NCBI GenBank assembly: GCA_900751885.1
Contig: CAADTH010000004.1
Location: 124,001-188,000, forward strand
Source: Clostridia bacterium
GTDB taxonomy: Bacteria > Bacillota > Clostridia > UBA1381
DNA length: 64,000 bases
Direction of reading: 5' to 3'
This document shows, in pieces, positions 7,024-17,264 of this stretch. The notes under the pieces were generated by a model, which had not been told where the DNA came from, searched no databases, and saw only the letters and a list, made by a program, of their open reading frames with translations. The position numbers were made by a program, and so were the translations under genes. The first letter of the stretch is position 1; each line of letters begins with the position of its first letter.

Positions 7024-10000
7024 TTATATTGATTGATTCCCGCAAAGCGGCACAAGGTTCTCCGCTTGCGCATCCCATACAAAAATACCTATCTGATTTG
7101 TGGTTTTCTCAAGTGTATATGCTATCGGATACCCTTCCGTCGGAATCGTGTCCACTCGCATGGTTACCTTTTGTAAGCAGTGGTTTTCATCATATTCCGC
7201 GATGAAAACTGTTGCTCCAATCGCCTCTCCCCTGTTTTGAACTTGGATATTCACTGTGGTTTCATCCTGCTTCTGTGCATGGATTTCCAGCTGGAATCCA
7301 TTGATGAAAATTGGTTCCCACTTCGCATACAGCGTCAACTCCTTTTTCACTGTATCGGTCTCAAACTTCCACTCTGTCTCGCAGGCTTCCTCCTGATACC
7401 AGCCGGCAAAGTTGTAGCCTTCTCTTTTCGGCTCATTTGGAAGTGCGGCATTCGCGCCATAGCGCACGCTCTGAACCTCCGGCGATGTCCCCTCTGCTCC
7501 ATTTAAATCAAACGACACGCCGTACGTCTTGCGGTCATAATAAAGCTTTAACAAAAGTGTTCCGCCTGCCGGTATCGTTCCGCTTGCTATTCTGTCTGCA
7601 TGTGTCGTATTCTCGACAAATCCAGTGTACTCTTTCGCCACCGCCGTTACCTCTGCTCCCACGCTAGACGCGATATTCTCTGTGTCGCTATTCACCTTTG
7701 TGTAGCCATCCCCTACCGCGTCCTGCTGATAGTGTTCCACCGTATAGCTTGCCTCCGCAGCTGTCCATTTCGCGTACAGGCAAAGCGCCTCGGTGACCTC
7801 TGCGTCTGAATCCCATTTTTCCGTCATACCATCATTCGTATACCAGCCGTCAAAAATATATCCTTCCCGTGTTGGCGCTTCCGGCACCTGTGCGGTTCCG
7901 CCATAGCGGATGGTCTGTGCCGGCGGGGCATCTCCCGCCACTTCGCCCAAATCAAAGGATACCTCATACGTGTCTCGGTCGTAATAGAGCTTTAACACAA
8001 GGCTTCCATTCGCCGCTACTGTGCCGCTCGGCACTCTCGCCTCATGCGCTGTATTTTCTGTGAAGCCGGTGTATTCCTTTGCCACTGCCGTGGCGGTGGT
8101 ATCTGTGGTTGCAGTGAGGTTCTGTGTATCCGCATCCACCTTGGTGTATCCGTCTCCCGTGACGTCCTGCCGGTAATGCTCCACTGTGTACGCGCTCGTT
8201 CCTGCTGTCCATTTTGCATACAGCGTCAAATTCCGCACAACAGGCGCTTCCGCGTCCCACGAAGCTGTCAGCGCTCTGTCTGTATACCAACCGCCAAAGA
8301 CATAACCCTGCTTTTCTGGATCAGCAGGCGTTACCGCTGCCTTTCCCTCCCATACATTCTGCGGATCGATTTGCGTTCCGCCATTTGATTGGAACGTCAG
8401 GGTATAGCCGTTCGGAAGATATTCTCCGAAGCTCGGGAACGGACTTCCCGCGCCGACCCATGCGCGGTATCCTGTTACGGCTTTTGAGTTGAGCGCGTCA
8501 ATCAGTGTTGTGCTTGCTCCAACCGCTGTCTTAAGTGTTCCTGTAGTGTCAAATGCAGTGCAATGATTTTTTTGGTCGCTTGTGTTTCCTGTAGCTTCTA
8601 AACCTGTATTCACATCGTCTGTCTGGAGAAAATAGGCGTCTGCAATCTCTCCATTGCAAAGTCCTACCACCGCTCCCTTTTGCGTTCCTGTGGCGTTGAC
8701 TAAACCGCTGTTATATACATTTTGAACCGTCATTTCACTACTCTGCTCTCCAACAATGCCGCCAACACTATCCTTTGCGCTCACCTTACCAGCATTATAG
8801 CAATTTTTAATATAGGTTGGGGTGAATCCTAATCCTAATCCATTTCCCAAAATACCGCCTGCTACCGCCGCCTGCGCTATCACATCCGCTGTATTGGAAC
8901 AATTTATAATCTTTGCACTACTTAAGTCCCCAGCAATACCGCCTACATATGCGTAGCCTGTCCCGGCGTCTGACTGTATCTTACCGCCTTTTACATGACA
9001 ATTCTCAATGGTCGCATTGTCTACATTGGCGGCAATCCCTCCCGCATTGGAACCAGAAATGATAATATCGATTCCATTTACAGTAAGATTTTTCACTTGC
9101 GCACTTGTTCTCATTTGTCCAAATACACCGCCCAGAATGTTCGCTCTTACAACAATTCCGCGAATTGTTTTATTGTTTCCGTCAAATTTCCCATAAAATC
9201 CATTATCTATATCACATCCAATAGGCGTCCACTGGTATGGCGACAAATCCAAGTCCGCGTTGAGTTTGATATGCTCTATACTAAAAGTACGTCCACTGTT
9301 CACCAATACCGCAAAAGCCGCAAACTCCCTTTCATTGTCAATCAGATACGGTGCTTCTGCTGTACCGTCCCCTTTTCCCTCAGGCCAGGTAGAATCATAT
9401 AGTCCCGGCGTTATCCAAGTAAGCGTTCTCTCTGGCATCACAAGCTTTGGACTGCCTGAAACATTCTCCCATTTATAATAAATCCCTCTCTTTGTGATAT
9501 TGTCTCGTCCCCGTGACAAATCCGAAAGAAGATAAGACGTATAAGAATTTTCTGAGCCTACTTGTTCTCCCACTCCAACTGCAGGAATATCTGTATTAAT
9601 GGCGTCTGTCTTTAAATACCAGCTAATGGAATCTATCTTTGCCCCCTCGTCAAGAGAACCAACCAACCCCCCGGTTCCCTCAACTGTCCCCGATACGTTT
9701 CCAATGTTGAACGCATATGACATAGAAACATTCGATTGGTGATAACGAGCCATCCATCCTACGATACCTCCCGTATCGCCGGCGCCAATGACCTCTCCTT
9801 TGTTATAACAAGTATGAATTCCACTATCAACTAACTCACCACTAATTCCACCTGCGAAACCGCCGCTTGCTATTATGTCCCCTGTATTATAGCAGTTGTA
9901 TATCGATATTTTCTCATTGTCGATACCGTCTCTGCCTTCTCCAATTATTCCACCGGCCGTATCCGTTGCTGTTATTTTTCCAGTATTATAGCTGTTGCTA

Positions 10001-11898
10001 ATCCTTTGCGAAGTCCCATATCCAACAATTCCTCCGATTTTCGAGCCTGTTCCTGTCACATTTCCAGTATTATAGCATCCATCTATCACGGTAGAATTAT
10101 TACTGCCAACAATCCCTCCAACCTGACTCTTTGCAGAAACATCTACCTTATTATAGCACTGGATAATTGAGCTACTGCTACTACGTCCCGCAATTACTCC
10201 GACAGCTTTGGTGCTTTCTATGGAGCCGGATTCAATGCCTAAATTACAAATCGTTGCATGGTAGATGTCTCCAAATAACCCTATATAATCATGTTCGCCA
10301 TCGTGTTCCCCTGTAATCAATAGATTTCTGATGCTATGGTACAGTCCATTGAATGTCCCCTCGAAGAATATACCACTTCCCAAGGCAGAATCCCATCTGC
10401 CTGTTCCAAGCGGTATCCACTCTGTATTTCCAAGGTCGATATCCGTCCCCAGCAAAATCGTTTTCCCAAAAAAGCTATCGCGCGCAATTCCCGGCGCTGT
10501 GCCGTTGACAATCTGCGCAAGCCCAAACAGCTCTCCCGCTGTATACAGGGTAAACGTGGTATCCGTGGTGTTGTACCACGACGTGTCGGGCTGGGCGGCA
10601 TTGCCTGTCGGCGTCACCTCAACAGAGGCGCTTTTTGTCTGTATGCTGTTTGCATACCCGGTCGCCGTTACCTCAACCGAATTCGTGCCGCTCTTTCTCA
10701 TTGTTTTGGTATAAGTAAAGGTTTGATGGCTTCCATCGTCCGTCATCGCGTACGATGTCCCATCGATTTGAATCTTCGCTTCCCTGATGATGTCGTTTGC
10801 AGACAGGGTGAAGGTCACGTTCTCCCCCTGGTTGACTGCCTGCTTGCTCACTGTCAGAGTCGTCTCCAGGGTCTGTGGATAAATCAGTCCATTTATATCA
10901 ATTTTTCCCGCGCCGAAGTACCGTTCATCTTCGGCTGTCACATTCAAATTCTTTGCCCCGTCTGTTAGTTTTTGTTTCAGCTGGGGAACTGTCAAGGTTG
11001 GGTCGGCAATGCGCAAAAGCGCGGCAGCCCCTGTGACATGCGGCGCGGCAAACGACGTGCCGGAATCATAGCTGAGTCCTACATCCGCATCTCCGCCCCG
11101 AAAACCGCCTACTCTCACGCCGGGCGCGGCAATATCGACTGCCGTCCCGTAATTGGAACCTTGATTCTCCTCTGTGATTTCTGTCCAGAGCGCATCGTAT
11201 TTGTCAATTGCCGAGACAGTAAACACCCCCGGAACCTCCGCCGGTATCACGGTCGTGTCACCTGCATCCATATCGAGCCGGTCATTTCCTGCCGCCGCCA
11301 CGACAAATACATCCCGTTCGAGGGCTGCCTGAATGCTTTTCTGTAAGGGGGAATCCGTCGCAAGCGATGGTACATTTGTCACTGATCCCATCGACATATT
11401 GATGACTTTTGCACCATTTGCAACCGCGTAATCCACCGCGTTGGCAATATCCTGCACCGACGGGCTGTAATCGTCCCCTATCACCTTAATCGGCATGAGC
11501 TTGACATTACAGCTTCCGACTGTGTCCAGAATAATGGTAGAGACGAACGTTCCGTGTCCAAGTGCGATGTCCGACACATCCGTTTCCACTCCGCCGTTGT
11601 CCGATGTGAAATTTTTTGCACAAATCAATTTCCCATCAAATAGTCTGTTCTCCGCATGAATTCCGGTATCGATTACCGCAATGGTGAGAGGTTCTGCATT
11701 CACACCATGCTTTCTTGTGTAATACTCCGAAAAATCTACGGCTCCAACTGCATTTACACCCCATTGCTCCTCGCTGGTTGTCCCAGAAGGAAGTACTGCC
11801 CCACTTGCAAGCACTTCTTTTGGGAAACTCACTGCGCTGGAACCCACAACCAGGCAACAAGCCAACAACCACGAAATAAATTTGTGTTGTTGTCTCAT
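7024..11898 (-). CDS. Secreted subtilisin-like protease with GLUG and Listeria-Bacteroides repeats (copy A)
   Basis: A 1624-residue exported serine protease. A signal peptide (residues 1-31, hydrophobic LLACCLVVGSSA, cleavage near VLASG) is followed by an S8 catalytic domain of about residues 45-340: Asp77 in AVIDTGI, His115 in GHGTF, Asn205 in AAAGN, and Ser282 in SGTSFAAPH. All catalytic residues are intact. Then come Ig-like segments, two blocks of GLUG-type repeats (GGIVG...CYNTGNV pattern, about residues 560-790 and 920-1120), and three Listeria-Bacteroides-type beta-grasp repeats (GYxFxGWYxxxxxxxxW) separated by YTVEHYxQD modules, ending in a small FVWDAQ-type domain. There is no LPXTG or SLH anchor. 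The architecture suggests a wall-associated or secreted protease with adhesive repeats. The AGGAGGG site fits the ATG. Confidence 0.93.
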   Translation of the reverse strand: MRQQHKFISWLLACCLVVGSSAVSFPKEVLASGAVLPSGTTSEEQWGVNAVGAVDFSEYYTRKHGVNAEPLTIAVIDTGIHAENRLFDGKLICAKNFTSDNGGVETDVSDIALGHGTFVSTIILDTVGSCNVKLMPIKVIGDDYSPSVQDIANAVDYAVANGAKVINMSMGSVTNVPSLATDSPLQKSIQAALERDVFVVAAAGNDRLDMDAGDTTVIPAEVPGVFTVSAIDKYDALWTEITEENQGSNYGTAVDIAAPGVRVGGFRGGDADVGLSYDSGTSFAAPHVTGAAALLRIADPTLTVPQLKQKLTDGAKNLNVTAEDERYFGAGKIDINGLIYPQTLETTLTVSKQAVNQGENVTFTLSANDIIREAKIQIDGTSYAMTDDGSHQTFTYTKTMRKSGTNSVEVTATGYANSIQTKSASVEVTPTGNAAQPDTSWYNTTDTTFTLYTAGELFGLAQIVNGTAPGIARDSFFGKTILLGTDIDLGNTEWIPLGTGRWDSALGSGIFFEGTFNGLYHSIRNLLITGEHDGEHDYIGLFGDIYHATICNLGIESGSIESTKAVGVIAGRSSSSSIIQCYNKVDVSAKSQVGGIVGSNNSTVIDGCYNTGNVTGTGSKIGGIVGYGTSQRISNSYNTGKITATDTAGGIIGEGRDGIDNEKISIYNCYNTGDIIASGGFAGGISGELVDSGIHTCYNKGEVIGAGDTGGIVGWMARYHQSNVSMSYAFNIGNVSGTVEGTGGLVGSLDEGAKIDSISWYLKTDAINTDIPAVGVGEQVGSENSYTSYLLSDLSRGRDNITKRGIYYKWENVSGSPKLVMPERTLTWITPGLYDSTWPEGKGDGTAEAPYLIDNEREFAAFAVLVNSGRTFSIEHIKLNADLDLSPYQWTPIGCDIDNGFYGKFDGNNKTIRGIVVRANILGGVFGQMRTSAQVKNLTVNGIDIIISGSNAGGIAANVDNATIENCHVKGGKIQSDAGTGYAYVGGIAGDLSSAKIINCSNTADVIAQAAVAGGILGNGLGLGFTPTYIKNCYNAGKVSAKDSVGGIVGEQSSEMTVQNVYNSGLVNATGTQKGAVVGLCNGEIADAYFLQTDDVNTGLEATGNTSDQKNHCTAFDTTGTLKTAVGASTTLIDALNSKAVTGYRAWVGAGSPFPSFGEYLPNGYTLTFQSNGGTQIDPQNVWEGKAAVTPADPEKQGYVFGGWYTDRALTASWDAEAPVVRNLTLYAKWTAGTSAYTVEHYRQDVTGDGYTKVDADTQNLTATTDTTATAVAKEYTGFTENTAHEARVPSGTVAANGSLVLKLYYDRDTYEVSFDLGEVAGDAPPAQTIRYGGTAQVPEAPTREGYIFDGWYTNDGMTEKWDSDAEVTEALCLYAKWTAAEASYTVEHYQQDAVGDGYTKVNSDTENIASSVGAEVTAVAKEYTGFVENTTHADRIASGTIPAGGTLLLKLYYDRKTYGVSFDLNGAEGTSPEVQSVRYGANAALPNEPKREGYNFAGWYQEEACETEWKFETDTVKKELTLYAKWEPIFINGFQLEIHAQKQDETTVNIQVQNRGEAIGATVFIAEYDENHCLQKVTMRVDTIPTEGYPIAYTLEKTTNQIGIFVWDAQAENLVPLCGNQSI
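7193..8681 (-). repeat. Near-identical 1.5 kb direct repeat, copy 1 (with 12280-13768)
   Basis: The part of subtilase A that encodes the beta-grasp repeats aligns with subtilase B at a constant offset of 5087 bp with few differences. The flanking GLUG region and the last 50 or so codons diverge sharply. Confidence 0.85.
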
Positions 11899-11928
11899 AA
11901 TGACCCTCCTATATTATAGTACACCAAT

Positions 11929-11957
11929 ATTATCTCATATGTCAGAAGAAAATTCAA
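11929..11957 (-). promoter_or_regulatory. Promoter of subtilase A
   Basis: Read on the minus strand: TTGAAT (11957-11952), a 17-bp spacer, and GATAAT (11934-11929) preceded by TGA, an extended -10. The same elements with the same spacing precede subtilase B, so both genes are probably co-regulated. Confidence 0.72.
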
Positions 11958-12021
11958 GCAATCCGATTAAATTCTTCTTTTTTTCTATCTGTGGATGCCG
12001 AATCAAAAAATTTCACTAAAA

Positions 12022-12056
12022 GAAGGAGATATCTCAAAAATGGATATCTCCTTTTT
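12022..12056. terminator. Terminator downstream of subtilase B
   Basis: An 11-bp stem AAGGAGATATC (12023-12033) with GATATCTCCTT (12043-12053). It lies after the stop of copy B and before the promoter of copy A on the minus strand, so the two proteases are separate transcripts. Confidence 0.75.
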
Positions 12057-12110
12057 CATCTCTATTTTATGTTTTGGTAAAAACCATACGTCGAAATCAT
12101 ACTGGCAATG

Positions 12111-15100
12111 TTATACCAATTTTCTCTCACAGAGCGGCAGCTGCACCTCCTGATTCATATCCCACAAAAAGATTCCTACCCGGTTCATATCTTCTGCCAA
12201 AGTATACTCTGTCTGATATCCTTGCTTCGCGATTGTGACAGTCTGCTTCGTAATACGTATTACACAGTTATTTTCATCATATTCCGCGATGAAAACCGTT
12301 GCTCCAATCGCCTCTCCCCTGTTTTGAACCTGGATATTCACTGTGGTTTCATCCTGCTTCTGTGCATGGATTTCCAGCTGGAATCCATTAATAAAAATTG
12401 GTTCCCACTTCGCATACAGCGTCAGCTCCTTTTTCACTGTATCGGTCTCAAACTTCCACTCTGTCTCACAAGCTTCCTCCTGATACCAGCCGGCAAAGTT
12501 GTAGCCTTCCCGTACAGGCTCATTTGGAAGTGTGACATTCGCGCCATAGCGCACGCTCTGAACCTCCGGCGATGTCCCCTCTGCTCCATTTAAATCAAAC
12601 GACACGCTGTACGTCTCGCGGTCATAATAGAGCTTTAACAAAAGTGTACCGCTTGCCGGTATCGTTCCGCTTGCTATTCTGTCTGCATGTGTCGTATTCT
12701 CGACAAATCCAGTGTACTCTTTCGCAACCGCTGTCACCTCTGCCCCTACGGTAGACGCGATATTCTCTGTGTCGCTATTCACCTTTGTGTAGCCGTCCCC
12801 TGTCACATCCTGCTGATAGTGCTCCACTGTATAGCTCGCCTCTGCCGCTGTCCATTTTGCATATAGACAAAGCGCCTCGGTGACCTCTGCGTCTGAATCC
12901 CATTTTTCGGTCATACCATCATTCGTATACCAGCCGTCAAAAATATATCCTTCCCGTGTTGGCGCTTCCGGCACCTGTGCGGTTCCTCCATAGCGGATGG
13001 TCTGTGCCGGCGGAACATCCCCCGCCGCTTCGCCCAAATCAAAGGATACCTCATACGTGTCTCGGTCGTAATAGAGCTTTAACACAAGGCTTCCATTCGC
13101 CGCCGCTGTACCGCTCGGCACCCTTGCCTCATGCGTTGTATTTTCTGTGAAGCCGGTGTATTCCTTTGCAACCGCTGTGGCGGTGGTATCTGTGGTTGCA
13201 GTGAGGTTCTGTGTATCCGCATCCACCTTGGTATATCCGTCTCCTGTGACATCCTGCTGGTAGTGCTCCACCGTGTACGCGCTCGTTCCTGCTGTCCATT
13301 TTGCATACAGCGTCAAGTCCTGCATAACAGGCTCTTCTGCATTCCAGGAGGTGCCCAGTGCGCTGTCTGTGTACCAGCCGTCAAAGACATAACCCTGCTT
13401 TTCCGGATCAGCAGGCGTTACCGCTGCCTTTCCCTCCCATACGTTCTGCGGGTCAATTTGCGTGCCGCCATTTGACTGGAAGGTCAGAGTATAGCTGTTC
13501 GGAAGATACTGTCCAAAGCTCGGGAATGGACTTCCTGCGCCGACCCATGCGCGGTATCCTGTTACAGCTTTTGAGTTGAGCGCGTCAATCAGTGTTGTAC
13601 TTGCGCCAACCGCTGTCTTGAGTGTTCCTGTGCCATCAAATGCAGTGCAATGATTTTTTTGGTCGCTTGTGTTTCCTGTCGCTTCTAAAGCTGTATTCAC
13701 ACTGTCTGTCTGGAGGAAATAGGCGTCTGCAACCTCTCCATTGCAAAGTCCTACCACCGCTCCCTGGTACAAACCTGTCGATACCACTGCACCGCTATTA
13801 TATGAATTTATCAATTCAGATTTGACTCCCATGTTTCCTATGATACCGCCTATGTTCCGCCCTGCGCTTACTGTCCCGGCGTTATAACAGTTTTCTATAT
13901 ATGCGTTCTGTACCACTGTTCCCCTTGTTCCTCCTACAATTCCTCCCGCCGTGTATGCCTGTGTGGTAATATCAGCCGTGTTGGAGCAATTTTTGATTTT
14001 GCCGCCTTGTTGCAAGTCTCCTACAATTCCTCCTAAATAGGCATCATTCATCCCAGTCAAGCTGGACGATATGCTTCCGCCTTTTGTATGGCAATTTTCA
14101 ATAACCCCTGCGCCATTGACAATCGCCGCAATTCCCGCGCCACTGGCTACAGAAAGCTCAACCTTTATCTGTTCCACTGTCAAATTCTTGATTTGGGCTC
14201 TTGCGCCAATCATTCCAAAAATCCCACCGATATATTGCCGTGATATTTGAACGCCCCGAACCGTTTTCCCGTTGCCGTCAAATATTCCCTGAAATGCAAC
14301 CGAAAAACTGCTTCCAATCGGCTCCCATTGATACTGTGCCATGTCTAAATCCGCATTCAGCCTGATGCATTCGCCGCTAAAATTTCGTCCATTGTTGACC
14401 ATTGCCGCAAAGGCTCCGAATTCTGCCTCTGTATCGATAAGATACGGCATCTCCTCTGTGCCTTCGCCTTTTCCCGCAGGCCACGCCGAATCATAGATAT
14501 CCGCGGTTGTCCATGTGACAACACGCGCCGGCATATTAAGCCTTATATTATTCCATGTATAATATCCCTCTGCACTGTCCAGGCGCTTCTGCCCTCTGGA
14601 TATACATGACGCCAGCGTGGTAGCATCGGTCTTTGTTTCAACTACCACACTCTTACTGCCAACTGCTGCAACTCCCATATTCGTATCATTATTTTGCAGA
14701 TACCAGCACGATGAATCAATTAAGCTGTTGTCGACCGCACCCCCTGTCATTGTGCCGACTATATCGGAGCCAGACACGTTACCGATATTTATGCTATAAA
14801 TCAGTTGGGAAGCAGCATAAAGGCCATGATAATCATTCATGTCTCCAATAATGCCGCCCACATACGACCCACCCTTGACCTCTCCGCTGTTATAGCACGT
14901 ATTGACCGTTCCGCCCCAAAATTGACCAATAATGCCGCCCACCGATCCTCCTGTTCCGTCTCCAACTGCTCCTGTGTTGTAGCTGTTCGCCACCACAAGC
15001 GCCGATGAATTTGTTGACGATGTCTCTCCAATTATGCCTCCTACACTTGTCGTTCCTATGATTGTGCCTGCATTATAGCTGTTTTTTATTTTTGTACCCG

Positions 15101-16967
15101 ATGCTTTTCCCACAATGCCGCCCACGCACATGCCAGTGCCGGTCACATTCCCCTCATTGTAACAGCCTGATAGGATCGCGCCACTTTGACCGACCAATCC
15201 TCCGACATAGGAATTCCCAGAAACCGATGCCTTATTATAGCAATTTTCCACCCTTCCGCCTGTGCTTTGACCAATCAGTGCGGCGGTAGGACTTCCGCCC
15301 TCCACTGATCCGCTTTCGATGCCAACATTTCGAATTACAACGGAATATCCCGTGTATCCAAACAGTCCTGAAAAAGAGTTCGAGCCAGTCGTCTGCAGAT
15401 TGTCAATTTTGTGGTAGAGACCATTGAATGTTCCATTAAACCCTCTTCTGCCACCTGTATTTGGGTTGATAGACGCATCTCCTATCGGTGTCCACTCCAC
15501 ATTGCTCAAATTAATATCTGCACCGAGCAGAATTGTCTTGCCTGTAAAGTTGTCCTCGCTGATTCCATCTGCTTTCGCATTGACAATCTGAGCAAGTCCA
15601 AACAGTTCTTCCGCCGTGTACAGCGTAAATACCGTGTCCGTCGTGTTATACCACGATGTATCTGGCGTTCCAAGCACAGTCGTCGGATTGACTTTGATGG
15701 AATAATCCTTTGATATTATCTGATTTCCATAGGCATTTGCCGTAATTTTTACTGCCGTCGTGCCACTTTTTCTCAGTGTAGCAGTATAAGTAAAGGTCTT
15801 CTGACCTACACCGTTTGTAATCTCCTCCGACCGTCCATCTATTGCGATTGATACGCCCTTTACAATATCATTTGTAACGATTGAAAATGTTACGGACTCT
15901 CCCTGGCTTATTTCTTCTTTGTCAATACCAACTGTCATCTCTAGCTGTCTAGGATAGATAAAGCTGTTGATATCCACTCTCCCTGCGCCAAAATAGCGTT
16001 CATCGCCTACTGTCGAGTTTAAGTTCTTCGCGCTGTCTATCAGCTTCTGCTTGATTTGAGCGACTGTGAGCAACGGGTCTTCAATGCGCAAAAGTGCCGC
16101 CGCCCCTGTCACATGCGGCGCGGCAAATGACGTGCCTGCATTTCTGGAAAGCTTGTCTCCCGATGTCTTAAAGCCTGATACATCAACTCCCGGCGCGGCG
16201 ATGTCAACCGCTGTTCCATAGTTAGAACCGAGGTTTGGCTCGTCCATCTCTGTCCAAAGCGCGCCGTAGCTGTCAACCGCGGAGACAGTGAATACACCTT
16301 CTATCTCTGGCGGTATGACAGTGATATCTCCCTCGTCCATATCCAGATGATTGTTTCCTGCCGCTCCTACGAGCAGAACATCCTGCGCAAGCGCCGCCTG
16401 CACACTCGTCTTGATTGCAGAATCCACCAAAAGAGATGGGTCGTGTGTGACCGTACCAAACGACATATTGATTATCTTTGCTCCGTTTGCCACCGCATAA
16501 TCGATTGCGTCGGCAATATCCTGCACCGAGGTAGCATAGCTGTTTCCCATTACCTTAATCGGCATCAGATTGACATTGCAGCTTCCGACTGTATCCAAAA
16601 TGATTGTGGATACAAAGGTCCCATGTCCGCTGTCTGCATCTGTCACATCCTGTTCATCTCCGCCGTTTTCGGTTGTAAAATTCTTGGGGTGAACCAATTT
16701 ACCCTCAAATAGTTTGTTGTCTGCATGGATTCCGGTATCGATTACCGCGATGGTGAGAGGCTGTGCGTTCACGCCGTTTTTTTTGGTAGTATACTCCGAA
16801 AAATCTGCGGCTCCAATTGCATACACACCCCATTGATCCTCACCGGTTGCTCCTGACGGAAGTCCTGCCCCACTTGCAAGGACTTCTCCCTGGAACGCCG
16901 CTGCACTGGAACCCACAACCAGGCAGCACGCCAACAACCATGAAAGAATTTTGTGTTGTTGTTTCAT
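12111..16967 (-). CDS. Secreted subtilisin-like protease with GLUG and Listeria-Bacteroides repeats (copy B)
   Basis: A 1618-residue paralogue of the adjacent subtilase, same strand and same domain order. Signal peptide (LLACCLVVGSSAAAF), S8 domain with Asp77 (AVIDTGI), His115 (GHGTF), Asn205 (GAAGN) and Ser280 (GTSFAAPH), two GLUG-repeat blocks, three beta-grasp repeats and a short C-terminal FLWDMN-type domain. The catalytic domain is similar but clearly diverged from copy A, the GLUG blocks differ most, and the beta-grasp segment is nearly identical. The last 50 residues diverge again. Different GLUG regions may give different binding specificities. The AGGAGGG site precedes the ATG, as in copy A. 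Confidence 0.93.
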   Translation of the reverse strand: MKQQHKILSWLLACCLVVGSSAAAFQGEVLASGAGLPSGATGEDQWGVYAIGAADFSEYTTKKNGVNAQPLTIAVIDTGIHADNKLFEGKLVHPKNFTTENGGDEQDVTDADSGHGTFVSTIILDTVGSCNVNLMPIKVMGNSYATSVQDIADAIDYAVANGAKIINMSFGTVTHDPSLLVDSAIKTSVQAALAQDVLLVGAAGNNHLDMDEGDITVIPPEIEGVFTVSAVDSYGALWTEMDEPNLGSNYGTAVDIAAPGVDVSGFKTSGDKLSRNAGTSFAAPHVTGAAALLRIEDPLLTVAQIKQKLIDSAKNLNSTVGDERYFGAGRVDINSFIYPRQLEMTVGIDKEEISQGESVTFSIVTNDIVKGVSIAIDGRSEEITNGVGQKTFTYTATLRKSGTTAVKITANAYGNQIISKDYSIKVNPTTVLGTPDTSWYNTTDTVFTLYTAEELFGLAQIVNAKADGISEDNFTGKTILLGADINLSNVEWTPIGDASINPNTGGRRGFNGTFNGLYHKIDNLQTTGSNSFSGLFGYTGYSVVIRNVGIESGSVEGGSPTAALIGQSTGGRVENCYNKASVSGNSYVGGLVGQSGAILSGCYNEGNVTGTGMCVGGIVGKASGTKIKNSYNAGTIIGTTSVGGIIGETSSTNSSALVVANSYNTGAVGDGTGGSVGGIIGQFWGGTVNTCYNSGEVKGGSYVGGIIGDMNDYHGLYAASQLIYSINIGNVSGSDIVGTMTGGAVDNSLIDSSCWYLQNNDTNMGVAAVGSKSVVVETKTDATTLASCISRGQKRLDSAEGYYTWNNIRLNMPARVVTWTTADIYDSAWPAGKGEGTEEMPYLIDTEAEFGAFAAMVNNGRNFSGECIRLNADLDMAQYQWEPIGSSFSVAFQGIFDGNGKTVRGVQISRQYIGGIFGMIGARAQIKNLTVEQIKVELSVASGAGIAAIVNGAGVIENCHTKGGSISSSLTGMNDAYLGGIVGDLQQGGKIKNCSNTADITTQAYTAGGIVGGTRGTVVQNAYIENCYNAGTVSAGRNIGGIIGNMGVKSELINSYNSGAVVSTGLYQGAVVGLCNGEVADAYFLQTDSVNTALEATGNTSDQKNHCTAFDGTGTLKTAVGASTTLIDALNSKAVTGYRAWVGAGSPFPSFGQYLPNSYTLTFQSNGGTQIDPQNVWEGKAAVTPADPEKQGYVFDGWYTDSALGTSWNAEEPVMQDLTLYAKWTAGTSAYTVEHYQQDVTGDGYTKVDADTQNLTATTDTTATAVAKEYTGFTENTTHEARVPSGTAAANGSLVLKLYYDRDTYEVSFDLGEAAGDVPPAQTIRYGGTAQVPEAPTREGYIFDGWYTNDGMTEKWDSDAEVTEALCLYAKWTAAEASYTVEHYQQDVTGDGYTKVNSDTENIASTVGAEVTAVAKEYTGFVENTTHADRIASGTIPASGTLLLKLYYDRETYSVSFDLNGAEGTSPEVQSVRYGANVTLPNEPVREGYNFAGWYQEEACETEWKFETDTVKKELTLYAKWEPIFINGFQLEIHAQKQDETTVNIQVQNRGEAIGATVFIAEYDENNCVIRITKQTVTIAKQGYQTEYTLAEDMNRVGIFLWDMNQEVQLPLCERKLV
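12280..13768 (-). repeat. Near-identical 1.5 kb direct repeat, copy 2 (with 7193-8681)
   Basis: Partner of the block in subtilase A. Sharp borders on both sides suggest recent exchange between the two genes rather than simple duplication. Confidence 0.85.
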
Positions 16968-16997
16968 AATAACCCTCCTGTATAATAGTACACTTCT

Positions 16998-17026
16998 ATT
17001 ATCTCATATTTCGAAGGAAGATTCAA
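16998..17026 (-). promoter_or_regulatory. Promoter of subtilase B
   Basis: Read on the minus strand: TTGAAT (17026-17021), a 17-bp spacer, and an extended -10 TGA-GATAAT (-10 at 17003-16998). It is almost identical in layout to the copy A promoter. Confidence 0.72.
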
Positions 17027-17110
17027 GAAACCTCAGTAAAATCTTCTTTTTTGTGCGGAGGCCCTGCATTTCGTCATCCATTCCTGTTATAAAAATGATT
17101 CTCACCGTAC

Positions 17111-17145
17111 AAAAAAGAGATATGCCTTTGGCATATCCCATTTTT
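17111..17145 (-). terminator. Terminator of the HD-hydrolase operon
   Basis: Stem GATATGCC (17119-17126) with GGCATATC (17130-17137), loop TTT, and a run of A on the plus strand (T on the minus) at 17111-17116, 120 bp after the HD gene stop. Confidence 0.75.
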
Positions 17146-17264
17146 CGCTTGTCTTTAGAATTTTCCTGCATTCGCCGTTTCTACAGCTTTCCTTGTTACG
17201 GTTGGATGATTAAACATATAAAGACCGAAGTGCAAACTACTGTGGTATTTCTTTATGATATGTA

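Noticed and set aside
7311..8492. Several open frames on the plus strand opposite the subtilase repeats (also 12108-13579)
   Set aside because: They are antisense to strongly supported repeat domains, recur at the same offset in both copies, lack ribosome sites and resemble no protein.
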